Shown one piece after another: positions 8,187 through 16,344 of a stretch of DNA of 64,000 nt. Source of the DNA: Gaiellasilicea sp963731615. Lineage in GTDB: Bacteria; Actinomycetota; Thermoleophilia; Gaiellales; Gaiellaceae. Made by a program: the position numbers and the translations under genes. The notes under the pieces were generated by a model. That model did not search any database, was not told the DNA's origin, and saw only the letters and a program-made list of their open reading frames with translations. How positions within the stretch are numbered: position 1 is the first letter of the stretch; every line of letters begins with the position of its first letter. The stretch lies in NCBI GenBank assembly GCA_963731615.1, contig CAVSWD010000001.1, positions 310,001 to 374,000 of the forward strand, read 5' to 3'.

Positions 8187-9491
8187 TGCGCACCGCCGTC
8201 GTCCTCTTCACACGCGATCTCCGCGTCCACGATCACCCGGCGCTGGCTGCGGCCGCCGAGCGCGCCGAGCGGGTGCTGCCGCTCTTCGTCCTCGACGAAG
8301 GCCTGCTGGCGCAGTTCGGGGCACCCAACCGCGTCGCCTTCCTGCTCGACTCGCTGCGCGACCTCGCCGGCTCGCTCCGGGCGCGGGGCGGCGATCTCGT
8401 GGTGCGCCGGGGCGACGTGGTCGCCGAGACCGTTCGCGCGGCGCGGGACGCCGGTGCGGACGCCGTCTTCGTGAGCGAGGACGTCAGCGTGTACGCCCAG
8501 GTGCGCGAGCGCCGGCTCGAGCGCGCACTGGCGGGAGAGCGGATCGCGCTCGAGACGTTCCCCGGCGTCACGGTGATCCCGCCCGGCGAGGTCGCACCGG
8601 CCGGCGGCGACGCCTTCATGGTCTTCACGCCGTACTGGCGGCGGTGGCGGCAAGAGCCGCGCCGCCCCGTGCTCGAACCGCCCGCGCAGATCACGCTGCC
8701 GGCGGGCGTCTCGCTCGGCGAGCTCCCCGAGCTCCTTGAGCTCGTGCCCGGCGAGCCGGCGCCGGAGCTGCCCCGCGGCGGCGAGGCCGCCGGCCGCGTG
8801 CGTCTGGCCCGCTGGCTCGACGACGGTCTGGCGCACTACGAGGCGCGGCATGACGACCTCGCCGCCGACTCGACCTCGCGCCTCTCTCCGTTCCTCCACT
8901 TCGGCTGCGTCTCGCCGGGCGAGGTCGCGGAGCGCGCGCTCGGGCGACGACGGAGCCGGAGCCGAAGCGTTCGTCCGGCAGCTCTGCTGGCGCGACTTCC
9001 ACCATCAGCTGCTCGCAGCCAGGCCGGAGACGTCGCGCGACGACTTCAGGCCGCGGGCGGCAGAGTGGCGCGTCGACGCGGACGCGCTGCAGGCCTGGAA
9101 GGACGGCCGCACCGGGTTCCCGCTCGTCGACGCCGGCATGCGGCAGCTCCTGCGCGAGGGCTGGATGCACAACCGCGCGCGCCTGGTCACCGGCTCCTTT
9201 CTGACCAAGCACCTCGGCATCCACTGGCGCGAGGGTGCGGCCCACTTCTTCGACCACCTCGTCGACGGCGACGTCGCCAACAACACGGGCAACTGGCAGT
9301 GGGTCGCGGGCACCGGCACCGACACCCGCCCCTACCGGATGCTGAACCCGATTCGGCAGTCCGGACGTTACGACCCTGACGGCATTTACGCGCGGAGGTA
9401 CGTGGAAGAGCTAGGCACCCAGGATTACCCAGAGCCGATCGTCGAGCACGAAGAGGCCTATGCGCGCTTCCGCGGAGCGATCGCGCGATGA
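8186..9491 (+). CDS. phrB: Deoxyribodipyrimidine photolyase / cryptochrome family (frameshifted)
   Basis: Light-driven DNA repair flavoprotein. The first frame (ATG 8186, or GTG 8183) gives the Rossmann-like antenna domain (VVLFTRDLRVHDHP) and FAD-domain start (TSRLSPFLHFGCVSP). At about 8942 the frame shifts to the one ending at 9491, which carries LCWRDFHHQLL and the family signature NNTGNWQWVAGTGTD. Adding one G to the GGG at 8942-8944 restores about 435 residues, the normal length of a class I photolyase. It follows the MerR-DICT gene without a gap and overlaps the next gene (ATGA). Confidence 0.87.
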
Positions 9492-9976
9492 CCGGGTGGG
9501 AGACGACCGAGCGGCTGCTCGACTCGGGCGGCTACGAGTCGCGGCAGCGCGTGATCTTCGCCGACCAGGTCGTCGAGGCCTCGGACTCGGGCGCCCGCTG
9601 GCTCGGTGTCACCTACTGGCGCGCGGTGGACGGCTTCACCCGCGGCGGTGTGCGGGCGACGTGGGAAGCGGGCGGCGGCCGGCTGCGCCTGCTCGGCGGA
9701 GCCACCCTGCTCACCTTCGGGCCGCCGGAGCTCGCGCACGATGACGGCGTCGTCTCCTGCAGGCACGAGATCCGCGGTGGTCTGCTCGCGATGCGGGCCG
9801 GCGGGTCGGTGACACTGGCGCAGCAACCGGTCGAGGAGGGCTACGAGCTGAGCGTGACGGTCGAGGAGTACCTGCCCCGGCTGGCGGGAGCCCTGTACGC
9901 AAAGGGCCAGAGCCCGTTCCACGCCGCAGTCAGCCGGCGTTACTTCGAGCTGCTCGAAGGGGGCAAAGCCGCATGA
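9488..9976 (+). CDS. Conserved hypothetical protein downstream of photolyase
   Basis: 162 residues, start ATG 9488 overlapping the photolyase stop as ATGA, and its own stop overlapping the next ATG in the same way. Soluble, mixed alpha/beta composition with no signal peptide or membrane helix. I recognise no named domain. The tight coupling to photolyase and to the NAD(P)-binding protein suggests a role in the light or DNA-damage response. Confidence 0.75.
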   Translation: MTGWETTERLLDSGGYESRQRVIFADQVVEASDSGARWLGVTYWRAVDGFTRGGVRATWEAGGGRLRLLGGATLLTFGPPELAHDDGVVSCRHEIRGGLLAMRAGGSVTLAQQPVEEGYELSVTVEEYLPRLAGALYAKGQSPFHAAVSRRYFELLEGGKAA

Positions 9977-10842
9977 GAGTCACGGTCTTCGGGGCGACCG
10001 GCGTCGTCGGCCAGGCGGTCCTGCCGCTTCTCGCCGGCAAGCACGACGTCGTCGCCGTCTCGCGCGAGCCGCGCGAGGATGAGGGCGGTGTTCGGTGGGT
10101 CGAGGCCGATGTGGCCTCGGGCGAAGGCGTCGCGGAGGCGCTGGAGGGCGCGAGCGTCGCCTACTACCTCGTCCACTCACTCGGCACTCGCGACTTCGAG
10201 CAGCAGGACCGGGCGGCCGCGGAGAACGTCTCGCGCGAGGCGGCTGAGGCGGGCGTGACGCAGATCGTCTATCTCGGCGGCCTCGGCGGCGACGACCCCG
10301 ACGCTTCGGCGCACCTGCGGAGCCGCCGGGCGACGGGCGAGCAGCTCGCCGCGGACGGCGTGCCCGTGACGACGCTGCGCGCGGCGATGGTGGTGGGCAA
10401 GGGCAGCGCCGCGTTCGAGACGATCCTCGGCCTCGTCAAGCGGCTGCCGGTGATGCTGACGCCGAGCTGGGTATCGACGCCGACGCAGCCGATCGCGCTC
10501 GCAGACGTTGCGCAGTATCTCGCGGGTGTCTGCGGCAACGCCGACTCCTTCGGTCAGAGCTTCGACGTCGGCGGTCCCGAGGTGATGACCTACCGCCAGA
10601 TGATCGAGCGGATCGCCGGCCTGCTCGGCAAGCGGCCCCGGATCGTCGAGGTGCCGGTGCTGACGCCGGCCCTGTCCGCCCTCTGGCTCGAGCTCGTGAC
10701 GCCGGTGAACGCGTCCGTCGCCCGTCCGCTCGTCGAGGGCCTGCGCAGCCCGACGGTCGCCCGCGAAGAGAGGATCCGGAAGCTGGTTCCGATCGAGCTC
10801 ACTCCCTTCGACGACGCCGCGCGGGCTGCGCTGCCCTCCTAG
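9973..10842 (+). CDS. NAD(P)-binding Rossmann protein (NmrA/atypical SDR)
   Basis: 289 residues. N-terminal nucleotide-binding motif FGATGVVGQ (residues 5-13) and overall resemblance to the NAD(P)H-binding NmrA-like/atypical SDR group. The usual SDR YxxxK is not obvious, so it may be a redox-responsive binding protein or an epimerase-like enzyme. Last gene of the MerR - photolyase - hypothetical operon, joined by an ATGA overlap. Its stop directly abuts the end of the convergent fasciclin gene. Confidence 0.8.
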   Translation: MRVTVFGATGVVGQAVLPLLAGKHDVVAVSREPREDEGGVRWVEADVASGEGVAEALEGASVAYYLVHSLGTRDFEQQDRAAAENVSREAAEAGVTQIVYLGGLGGDDPDASAHLRSRRATGEQLAADGVPVTTLRAAMVVGKGSAAFETILGLVKRLPVMLTPSWVSTPTQPIALADVAQYLAGVCGNADSFGQSFDVGGPEVMTYRQMIERIAGLLGKRPRIVEVPVLTPALSALWLELVTPVNASVARPLVEGLRSPTVAREERIRKLVPIELTPFDDAARAALPS

Positions 10843-11379
10843 CTACTTCGCCACGCTGGGCGGAACGAGCACGGTGTCGATCGCGTGCACGACGCCGTTC
10901 GAGGCCATCACGTCGGCGACGACGACGCGCGAGCTCCCGTTGAGCACGATCTTGCCGCCCTTGAACGAGAGCGCGATCTTCTCGCCTTGGACCGTCTTCA
11001 CGGCCGCGCCCTGCTTGGCCGCCGCGACGGCAGGACCGCTCGGCACGCGCTTCGCCAGCACGTGGTAGGTGAGCACCTGGCGCAGGAGCGCCTTGTTGCC
11101 GGCGACCGCCGCGTAGGTGTCGGGGGCGGTCTTCTTCAGCTTCGCGAAGGCGGCATTCGTCGGCGCGAAGACGGTGAACGGCCCCTTGCTCGAGAGCGTC
11201 GTCGCGAGGCCGGCCTGCTTGACGAGCGCCACGAGCGTCGTGAAGCGCTTGTCACCGGCGGCGACGGCGACGATGGTCGGCTTCGCGGCCGTTTGCTCCG
11301 CTGGAGCCGCAGTGGCCGCCGTGGCCATGAGCCCCGCGCCGAGCACGGTTGCGAGCAGGAGAGAGAATGGATAACGCAC
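10843..11379 (-). CDS. Secreted fasciclin-domain protein
   Basis: 178 residues from GTG 11379, which has an excellent ribosome binding site (GGAGGTAAAC). Residues 1-25 form a signal peptide ending ATAAPA. The rest is one FAS1 (fasciclin) domain with the usual landmarks (GPFTVFAPTNAAF and YHVL). Homologous to the mycobacterial MPT70/MPT83 antigens, which are targets of SigK. Here it faces a sigma/anti-sigma pair across a 114-base divergent region, so it is probably their target. The organism's use of it is unknown; FAS1 domains usually mediate adhesion. Confidence 0.9.
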   Translation of the reverse strand: MRYPFSLLLATVLGAGLMATAATAAPAEQTAAKPTIVAVAAGDKRFTTLVALVKQAGLATTLSSKGPFTVFAPTNAAFAKLKKTAPDTYAAVAGNKALLRQVLTYHVLAKRVPSGPAVAAAKQGAAVKTVQGEKIALSFKGGKIVLNGSSRVVVADVMASNGVVHAIDTVLVPPSVAK

Positions 11380-11415
11380 GTTTACCTCCGGTCGGTGGTG
11401 ATTGACGGTCGTGGT

Positions 11416-11439
11416 ACGGATCCCGCTCAGAAACGGATC
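11416..11439. promoter_or_regulatory. Direct repeat ACGGATC x2 in the fasciclin/sigma divergent promoter region
   Basis: ACGGATC occurs at 11416-11422 and again at 11433-11439, a 17-base period, between the divergent starts of the fasciclin gene (11379) and the sigma gene (11494). The spacing suggests binding on one DNA face or tandem promoter elements for the ECF sigma factor. No match to a defined consensus is claimed. Confidence 0.35.
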
Positions 11440-11493
11440 AACGCCACGCAAGATGGAGTGATCGAAAGTCGCCGCGGCGGCGAATACCTCTCG

Positions 11494-12111
11494 ATGTCGA
11501 TGTCGCTCGCCCTTCCTGCAATAGTTTCCCCCGTGCCCCTTGCGCCCGTCCCCGTCGACGACGTCGAGCTCGTCCGGCGCATCGCGGCGCGCGACACGGG
11601 GGCGCTCCGCGAGCTCTACGATCGCTACGGGGCGATCGTCCACGGGATGGCGTATCGAACGCTCGGCGACCGCCAGCTCGCGGAGGACTGCACCCAGGAG
11701 GTGTTCGTCGCCGTCTGGAAAGGCGCGGGACGCTACGACCCTGCGCGGGCGCAGGTGACGACGTGGATGCTCTCGATCGCGCGAAACCGCGCCGTCGACG
11801 CCGTTCGCTGGCACGAGCACAGGCGGGCCGAGCCCCTGCCGGAGGCGTGGTCGCACGGTGAGGCGCCCGACGCTGCCGAGATCGCCGTCGCCGCCGAGCA
11901 GAGCGAGCAGATCGCGGCGGCCCTCGCCGAGCTGCCGGGGGTGCAACGCGAGGCGCTGTCGCTCGCCTATTTCGGCGGGCTCTCCCAGGCGGAGATCGCC
12001 GATCGGCTCGGCGTGCCGCTGGGCACGATCAAGAGCCGGATCCGCCTGGCGCTCGAACGGCTGCGATCTGTGCTGCCGAAGTACGCCCTCGATGTGGAGC
12101 GAGGAAGCTGA
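11494..12111 (+). CDS. ECF sigma factor (SigK-like)
   Basis: About 205 residues from ATG 11494. Region 2 is clear (ELYDRYGAIVHGMAYRTLGD, then DCTQEVFVAVW) and region 4 carries the helix-turn-helix (LSQAEIADRLGVPLGTIKSR). The RskA-type anti-sigma gene follows directly (TGATG overlap) and a fasciclin gene is divergent, the arrangement known for mycobacterial SigK. The exact start is uncertain: ATG 11500 and GTG 11533 are alternatives and none has a good ribosome binding site, so a leaderless transcript is possible. Confidence 0.88.
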   Translation: MSMSLALPAIVSPVPLAPVPVDDVELVRRIAARDTGALRELYDRYGAIVHGMAYRTLGDRQLAEDCTQEVFVAVWKGAGRYDPARAQVTTWMLSIARNRAVDAVRWHEHRRAEPLPEAWSHGEAPDAAEIAVAAEQSEQIAAALAELPGVQREALSLAYFGGLSQAEIADRLGVPLGTIKSRIRLALERLRSVLPKYALDVERGS

Positions 12112-12812
12112 TGGACGACGAACGGGATCTCGCCGCCGGCGAAGCACTCGGAGCGCTCTCGCCCGACGACAAGGCGCGGCTCGACGAGCTCGTCCTCCGC
12201 GACCAGGCGCTGGCGGCCGAGCTCGAGGGACATCAGGCGACCGTCTCCGCGCTCGAGACCGGCGTGGCGCGGACTCAGCCGAGCGACGATCTCTTCGATC
12301 GAATCCTGGCCGAGGTGAATTCCCCGAGCGTCACAGCGGCGGAACCGCTCCCGCTCCCCGTGCAGCGGGCGCGGCGCTGGCGTCCGAGGGCGCTGGCCGC
12401 GGGTCTGGCGGCCGCCGCGGTGATCGCGATCGCGTTCGCGCTCAGCACGAGCGGCGGCCGCGGCGATCCCGACGTCCGCGCAGCGGTCGCGGGAACGGAG
12501 CAGTTCGCCGGCGTCAGCGGTGAGGCCAAGCTCTTTGCGCCCCAGGACTCGGGCGGCGTGCTCGAGCTCGAGCTCGACAACGTGCCCGCGCCCCCGAGTG
12601 GGCACCACTACCAGGTCTGGGTGCTCCGGGAGGAAGGCGGCGGTGCGATGGAGGCAGTCGGCTCGTTCACTCCGACCGACGATTCGCCTCGGCTCGAGTT
12701 TCAGCTCCCGGGACCCGGCCGGTTCGACGCGGTCGACGTCTCACTGGAGCCCGACGGCGGCTCGGCGGAGCATTCGGGCGTCAGCCTCGCCGGCGGCGCT
12801 TTCGGCTCGTAG
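12111..12812 (+). CDS. Membrane anti-sigma factor, RskA family
   Basis: 233 residues. The N-terminal anti-sigma part (AAGEALGALSPDDKARLDEL) is followed by one membrane helix (about 96-113) and an extracytoplasmic RskA domain (HHYQVWVLREEGG). No HxxxCxxC zinc motif, as usual for RskA. It should hold the ECF factor at the membrane until regulated proteolysis. ATG 12111 overlaps the sigma stop by one base. Its last 112 bases are antisense to the end of the convergent SRPBCC gene. Confidence 0.88.
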   Translation: MDDERDLAAGEALGALSPDDKARLDELVLRDQALAAELEGHQATVSALETGVARTQPSDDLFDRILAEVNSPSVTAAEPLPLPVQRARRWRPRALAAGLAAAAVIAIAFALSTSGGRGDPDVRAAVAGTEQFAGVSGEAKLFAPQDSGGVLELELDNVPAPPSGHHYQVWVLREEGGGAMEAVGSFTPTDDSPRLEFQLPGPGRFDAVDVSLEPDGGSAEHSGVSLAGGAFGS

Positions 12813-13264
12813 GCCGGCAGCAGCTCCGGAACGCGTCCGCTGCGATAGTCGAAGATCCCCTCGACCCAACCGCGGACGAGTGCACGCTGGATCAAGGCGC
12901 CGAGCGGGCCGAGGAAGAGCCGGTAGCGGACGTGGTCGTAGATCTCGGTGCCGCCTGCCACCGGCGCCAGCCGGTGCGAGTGCTCCCAGAGCAGGAACGG
13001 GCCACGCCGCTGGACGTCGACGAACCCGCGGGGCGGGTTCCAGGCGACGATCTCCGTGCGCCAGCGGATCGGGATCCCGAAGAGCTTGAGCCGATAGCGG
13101 AGCCTCGCGCCGGCGGCAAGCCGAGCCGGCGCCTCGACGATCCGGAAGCGCAGCCACGGCGGCGTGATCTGCTCGAGGTTGCTCGCTGCGGAGAAGAATT
13201 CGAACGCCTCCTCGAGCGGCACGGGGACGACCTGCGTCCGCTCGAGCGTGTACTCGCGGGTCAC
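12701..13264 (-). CDS. SRPBCC-family protein with tail antisense to the anti-sigma gene
   Basis: 187 residues from GTG 13264, which overlaps the ATP-grasp stop as GTGA. Residues 1-150 are a START/Bet v1-like domain (VPLEEAFEFFSAASNLEQIT, and later WNPPRGFVD), of the type found alone or fused to epimerases in actinobacteria. The last 35-40 residues are Pro/Ser-rich, lie over the 3' end of the convergent anti-sigma gene, and look like readthrough. Last gene of the esterase/ATP-grasp cluster. Confidence 0.78.
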   Translation of the reverse strand: MTREYTLERTQVVPVPLEEAFEFFSAASNLEQITPPWLRFRIVEAPARLAAGARLRYRLKLFGIPIRWRTEIVAWNPPRGFVDVQRRGPFLLWEHSHRLAPVAGGTEIYDHVRYRLFLGPLGALIQRALVRGWVEGIFDYRSGRVPELLPAYEPKAPPARLTPECSAEPPSGSSETSTASNRPGPGS

Positions 13265-14502
13265 GCGACGGCGCGCTGGTCCTTGGCCCAGGCGCCGAGC
13301 AGCCCGCGGTAGTGCCCGACGAAGTGGTCGTGCTCGTGCTCCGGGAAGGTCGACGTGACCGTGTCGACGAGCAGCCGGTCGAAGTCCGGGCCTTCCACCC
13401 ACTCGACGAGCGCCTCGTCCAGATGCGGCAGCTTCGTGGCGCAGAACTCGTCGTACTCGTCGATCTGAAAGTAGGCGTCCGCCAGCTTGCGGTACTCCGC
13501 CAGCTTCTCCGTGTAGGAGAGGTCGTCGCGGTCTGCGATGGCGAAGTAGTCGCGTGTGGACTGGTTGATCCGCATCTCCCGCCCCGTAGCGCAGCAGAAG
13601 GCAGTCCAGCGCACGAGCGCCCGCAGCGCCCAGGGGAAGTAGTAGTGCAGGCTCGTCAGCGCGACGTCGGGCGAGGCGTTCGCGTAGTCGATCGGCGAGG
13701 CGACACCGTCCTTCACGATCGTCTCGCACGAGTTGAACTCCCAGCGGAAGAACGCGTTCACGAGCCGGCTGATCGAAACGACCTCGTCGCCGGTCTCCGG
13801 GCTGAGGAAATCGTGATCGACCTGGTAGCGGTCGTACATCGGCCGGTCGGGCTCGAAGTGCATCACCATCGTCTCGGCGCCGATCGAGAGGCTGCGTGCG
13901 AAGACGTCGAAGTCCTCGACCGACGCTTGCAGGTGCATCAGCCGCTCGCCGGAGCTGTCGTAAACCGCGTTCAGCTCGGTCGCGTCGCGGATCCGCGTGA
14001 CGCCGACCCACTGGCCGCCGTCGAACGGCTTCATGTAGAGCGGATAGCCGATCCGGTCCGCGATTTCGGTCAGCTCGAACGACTTGTTGTAGCGCTCCGC
14101 GGTCTGCTCGAAGCGCTCGTTCGCGGGCGGCTGCTTGTGCGGGATCAGCCAGGTCTCCGGCACGTTCAGGCCGAGCCGCATCATCGCGCAGTACGCGGAG
14201 TGCTTCTCCATCGCCTGAAACGTGAACGGGTTGTTCAGGAGGTAGACGTCGTCCATCAGCGAGATCTTCTTCAGCCACTCGCGCGGGACGGTGTACCACC
14301 AGCCGAGCCGGTCGATCACGAGCGAGTAGCGCGGGCGCGAGCGCAGGTCGAACGGCTCGTTGAAGATTCGTTCGCACGTCAGCTCGTGCGTCTTGCCCTC
14401 GTGCTCGATCGGGCCGACCCGCGAGAGCAGATGCTCGAAGGCGGTGGGCCAGTCCTCCTCGGTGCCGAGCAAGAGGCCGATCAGGTGAGATTCGGTCTTC
14501 AA
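13261..14502 (-). CDS. ATP-grasp ligase (RimK/glutathione-synthase-like)
   Basis: 413 residues from TTG 14502, which overlaps the esterase stop as TTGA. ATP-grasp features include a lysine loop (YPLYMKPFDGGQWVGV) and an acidic/Asn metal-binding segment (RWEFNSCETIVKDG, then PIDYANASPDV). Related proteins ligate an amine or amino acid to a carboxylate using ATP. The acceptor is unknown. No helix or signal, so cytoplasmic. Upstream frame to 14661 is open but overlaps the esterase gene and lacks similarity, so the TTG is preferred. Confidence 0.8.
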   Translation of the reverse strand: MKTESHLIGLLLGTEEDWPTAFEHLLSRVGPIEHEGKTHELTCERIFNEPFDLRSRPRYSLVIDRLGWWYTVPREWLKKISLMDDVYLLNNPFTFQAMEKHSAYCAMMRLGLNVPETWLIPHKQPPANERFEQTAERYNKSFELTEIADRIGYPLYMKPFDGGQWVGVTRIRDATELNAVYDSSGERLMHLQASVEDFDVFARSLSIGAETMVMHFEPDRPMYDRYQVDHDFLSPETGDEVVSISRLVNAFFRWEFNSCETIVKDGVASPIDYANASPDVALTSLHYYFPWALRALVRWTAFCCATGREMRINQSTRDYFAIADRDDLSYTEKLAEYRKLADAYFQIDEYDEFCATKLPHLDEALVEWVEGPDFDRLLVDTVTSTFPEHEHDHFVGHYRGLLGAWAKDQRAVA

Positions 14503-15239
14503 ACGAATCGAGGCAGATGATGCGCGATCTGGGCTCGCCACGCGGGCCAGTCGTGCGGGGAGTCGTGCCCCCAGAGGTCGAGCTCGTGCGGGATCCCCTT
14601 CTCTGCGAGCTGGCCCGCGAAGCTCCGCGTGCTCGCGAGCGCGCCCGTCGTGTCCTCCCACATGCCCTGGCCCGCGAGCAGCACGAGGTTGACCCGGCCG
14701 CGGAGCCAGTCGAGGTGGTCCCCGCCGAGGTGGGAGACGTAGTCGGCGGGGTTGTTGAAATAGACGGCGTCACCGCGTTCGCCGCCGCCGACGACCGAGA
14801 CGTCATAGACGCCGCTCTGGCAGATCGCGAGCGGGAAGAGGTCGGCGCGGCGGAGCGCGAAGTTGGCGGCGTGATAGGCGCCGAAGCTGACGCCGGTGAC
14901 GGCGATGCCCGCCGGCCCGCCCGCGTCGTCGGCGATGAACGCGGCGACCTGGTTCACGATCCAGTCCTCGTAGCGCCCGTGCAGCTCCGCCCGCTGCTCG
15001 AGCGGGATGTCCTGGCGGTACCAACTGCCGGAGTCGTAGCTGTCGACGGCGTAGACCTTGACGCGTCCCTCCTCGATCAGATTGCCGATCGCGGCGATCA
15101 TGCCGCGCTCCTCGTACTGCCACGCCGGCCCCTCTTGCGACGGGAAGGCGAGGAGTGGGCGGCCCCAGTGCCCGTAGACGAGCACGTGACCCTCGGCGCC
15201 GATCGCCGGAGACCAGAGCGGGACGTCGCGGCGCTCCAT
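14499..15239 (-). CDS. Alpha/beta-hydrolase-fold esterase (COG4947-like)
   Basis: 246 residues from ATG 15239, 2 bases after the previous stop. Nucleophile elbow GVSFG (Ser118), upstream AFPSQEG and a late Asp/His pair (WGHDSPHDW). No signal peptide, so probably cytoplasmic. Conserved bacterial esterases of this kind are found near RimK-like ligases; substrates are unknown. Second gene of the coupled four-gene cluster. Confidence 0.82.
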   Translation of the reverse strand: MERRDVPLWSPAIGAEGHVLVYGHWGRPLLAFPSQEGPAWQYEERGMIAAIGNLIEEGRVKVYAVDSYDSGSWYRQDIPLEQRAELHGRYEDWIVNQVAAFIADDAGGPAGIAVTGVSFGAYHAANFALRRADLFPLAICQSGVYDVSVVGGGERGDAVYFNNPADYVSHLGGDHLDWLRGRVNLVLLAGQGMWEDTTGALASTRSFAGQLAEKGIPHELDLWGHDSPHDWPAWRAQIAHHLPRFV

Positions 15240-15241
15240 GC

Positions 15242-16237
15242 CTAGATCGTCTGCAATAGCCGGCGTAGGTGCGGGTCGAACGAGTCGCGCCAGGCGATCC
15301 AGTTGTGCCCGTCGCGGAACTCGTGCAGGCGCACGTCGTAGCCGCGGCGGCGCAGCGACTCCTCGAGCGCGCGGTTCGCCGGCAGGTTCTCCTCGACGGT
15401 GCCGCACACGAGCACGACCGGGATCGTCCGTTCGGGACGGTTCCGGTGCACGCCGCCGACGAAACGCGCGATCCGCTCGTAGCGCGGGAACCAGCGCTCG
15501 TGCGAGTCGGCGCGGCGGAAGAAGCTGCCCGACTGGAGGAAGAGCGCGTCGAACGTCGCCGGGTAGCGCCGGTGTGCGTGAAAGAGCGCGAGCGCTCCGA
15601 GGCTCGCACCGAGACCGATCCTGACCTGCGCCGGTCCCAGGCCGGGGAGGATCTCCTCCGCGAGCGCACGGGCGTAGCGCGGTGACGCCGAGTAGAGCTC
15701 GTTCCGGTCGGCCGGGCCGAGCAGCACTGCGCGGAGCGGTGGCAACTGGGCGAGCAGCGTCAGGAGGGCGGAGTGCTCCGCGTACTCAGGCCCGTCGTGC
15801 GCGATCAGCAGCGGGCTGCGCTCGGTCGCCTCCGGGTGCTCCCAGAGGATCGCGGGTAGCTCCGTCCGGAGGATGCGGCTGGCGATCGTCGTCACCCTTG
15901 GCTTGCCGAGCGCAGCTGCCGCCAGCCACTCCGGTGTTTCGTAGCCCGGCTCCTCCCAGACCGACTTGTCGCCCCACGGCCCGCTCGCGCGCTTCGGATT
16001 CGCCGGATCGACGATCCACTCGCTCTTCTGCTTCCGGTCGATCAGCTCGAGCTGGTACTCGAAGCGGGCGACGTCGGGCGCGGGCGCGCGGAGCTCCCAG
16101 GCCGCGCCGGCTCGTGTCAGCTCGTGCGGCAGCAGGCTCCGGAGCTCGTGAGCGAGGCGGACGGCGGCAAGTCGCCGCCTCGGATCGGGGTAGTGAAAGC
16201 GGAGCTCGATCGCGGAAGTGTGTCGAGTGTGTGCCAA
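15242..16237 (-). CDS. Enterochelin-esterase-like hydrolase (COG2382-like)
   Basis: 331 residues. An N-terminal beta-rich domain (1-110, with an RFEYQLEL-type strand and DPANP motif) precedes an esterase-D-like alpha/beta hydrolase domain with nucleophile elbow GASLG (Ser212) and catalytic-type His near the end (DGHNWIAWRD). Fes-type enzymes hydrolyse siderophore esters, but there is no siderophore gene here, so another ester or amide substrate is likely. First gene of the cluster; ATG 16237. Confidence 0.82.
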   Translation of the reverse strand: MAHTRHTSAIELRFHYPDPRRRLAAVRLAHELRSLLPHELTRAGAAWELRAPAPDVARFEYQLELIDRKQKSEWIVDPANPKRASGPWGDKSVWEEPGYETPEWLAAAALGKPRVTTIASRILRTELPAILWEHPEATERSPLLIAHDGPEYAEHSALLTLLAQLPPLRAVLLGPADRNELYSASPRYARALAEEILPGLGPAQVRIGLGASLGALALFHAHRRYPATFDALFLQSGSFFRRADSHERWFPRYERIARFVGGVHRNRPERTIPVVLVCGTVEENLPANRALEESLRRRGYDVRLHEFRDGHNWIAWRDSFDPHLRRLLQTI

Positions 16238-16344
16238 TTGGCGCGCAGAACCGTCTGTTTCGGCCAGGTCGGGCCGTTTCGGACACTAGGCAGCGCCGCG
16301 GGCCACGGCTATCACGACTCCTCCCAGTTCACGAAGGAGGAACG

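Noticed and set aside
12701..12812. Anti-sigma gene truncated to avoid the overlap
   Set aside because: The overlapping part belongs to the conserved RskA domain, so the gene end at 12812 is kept.
15242..16237. Siderophore (enterobactin) use locus
   Set aside because: Only the esterase fold matches; no siderophore transporter, receptor or synthesis genes are nearby.
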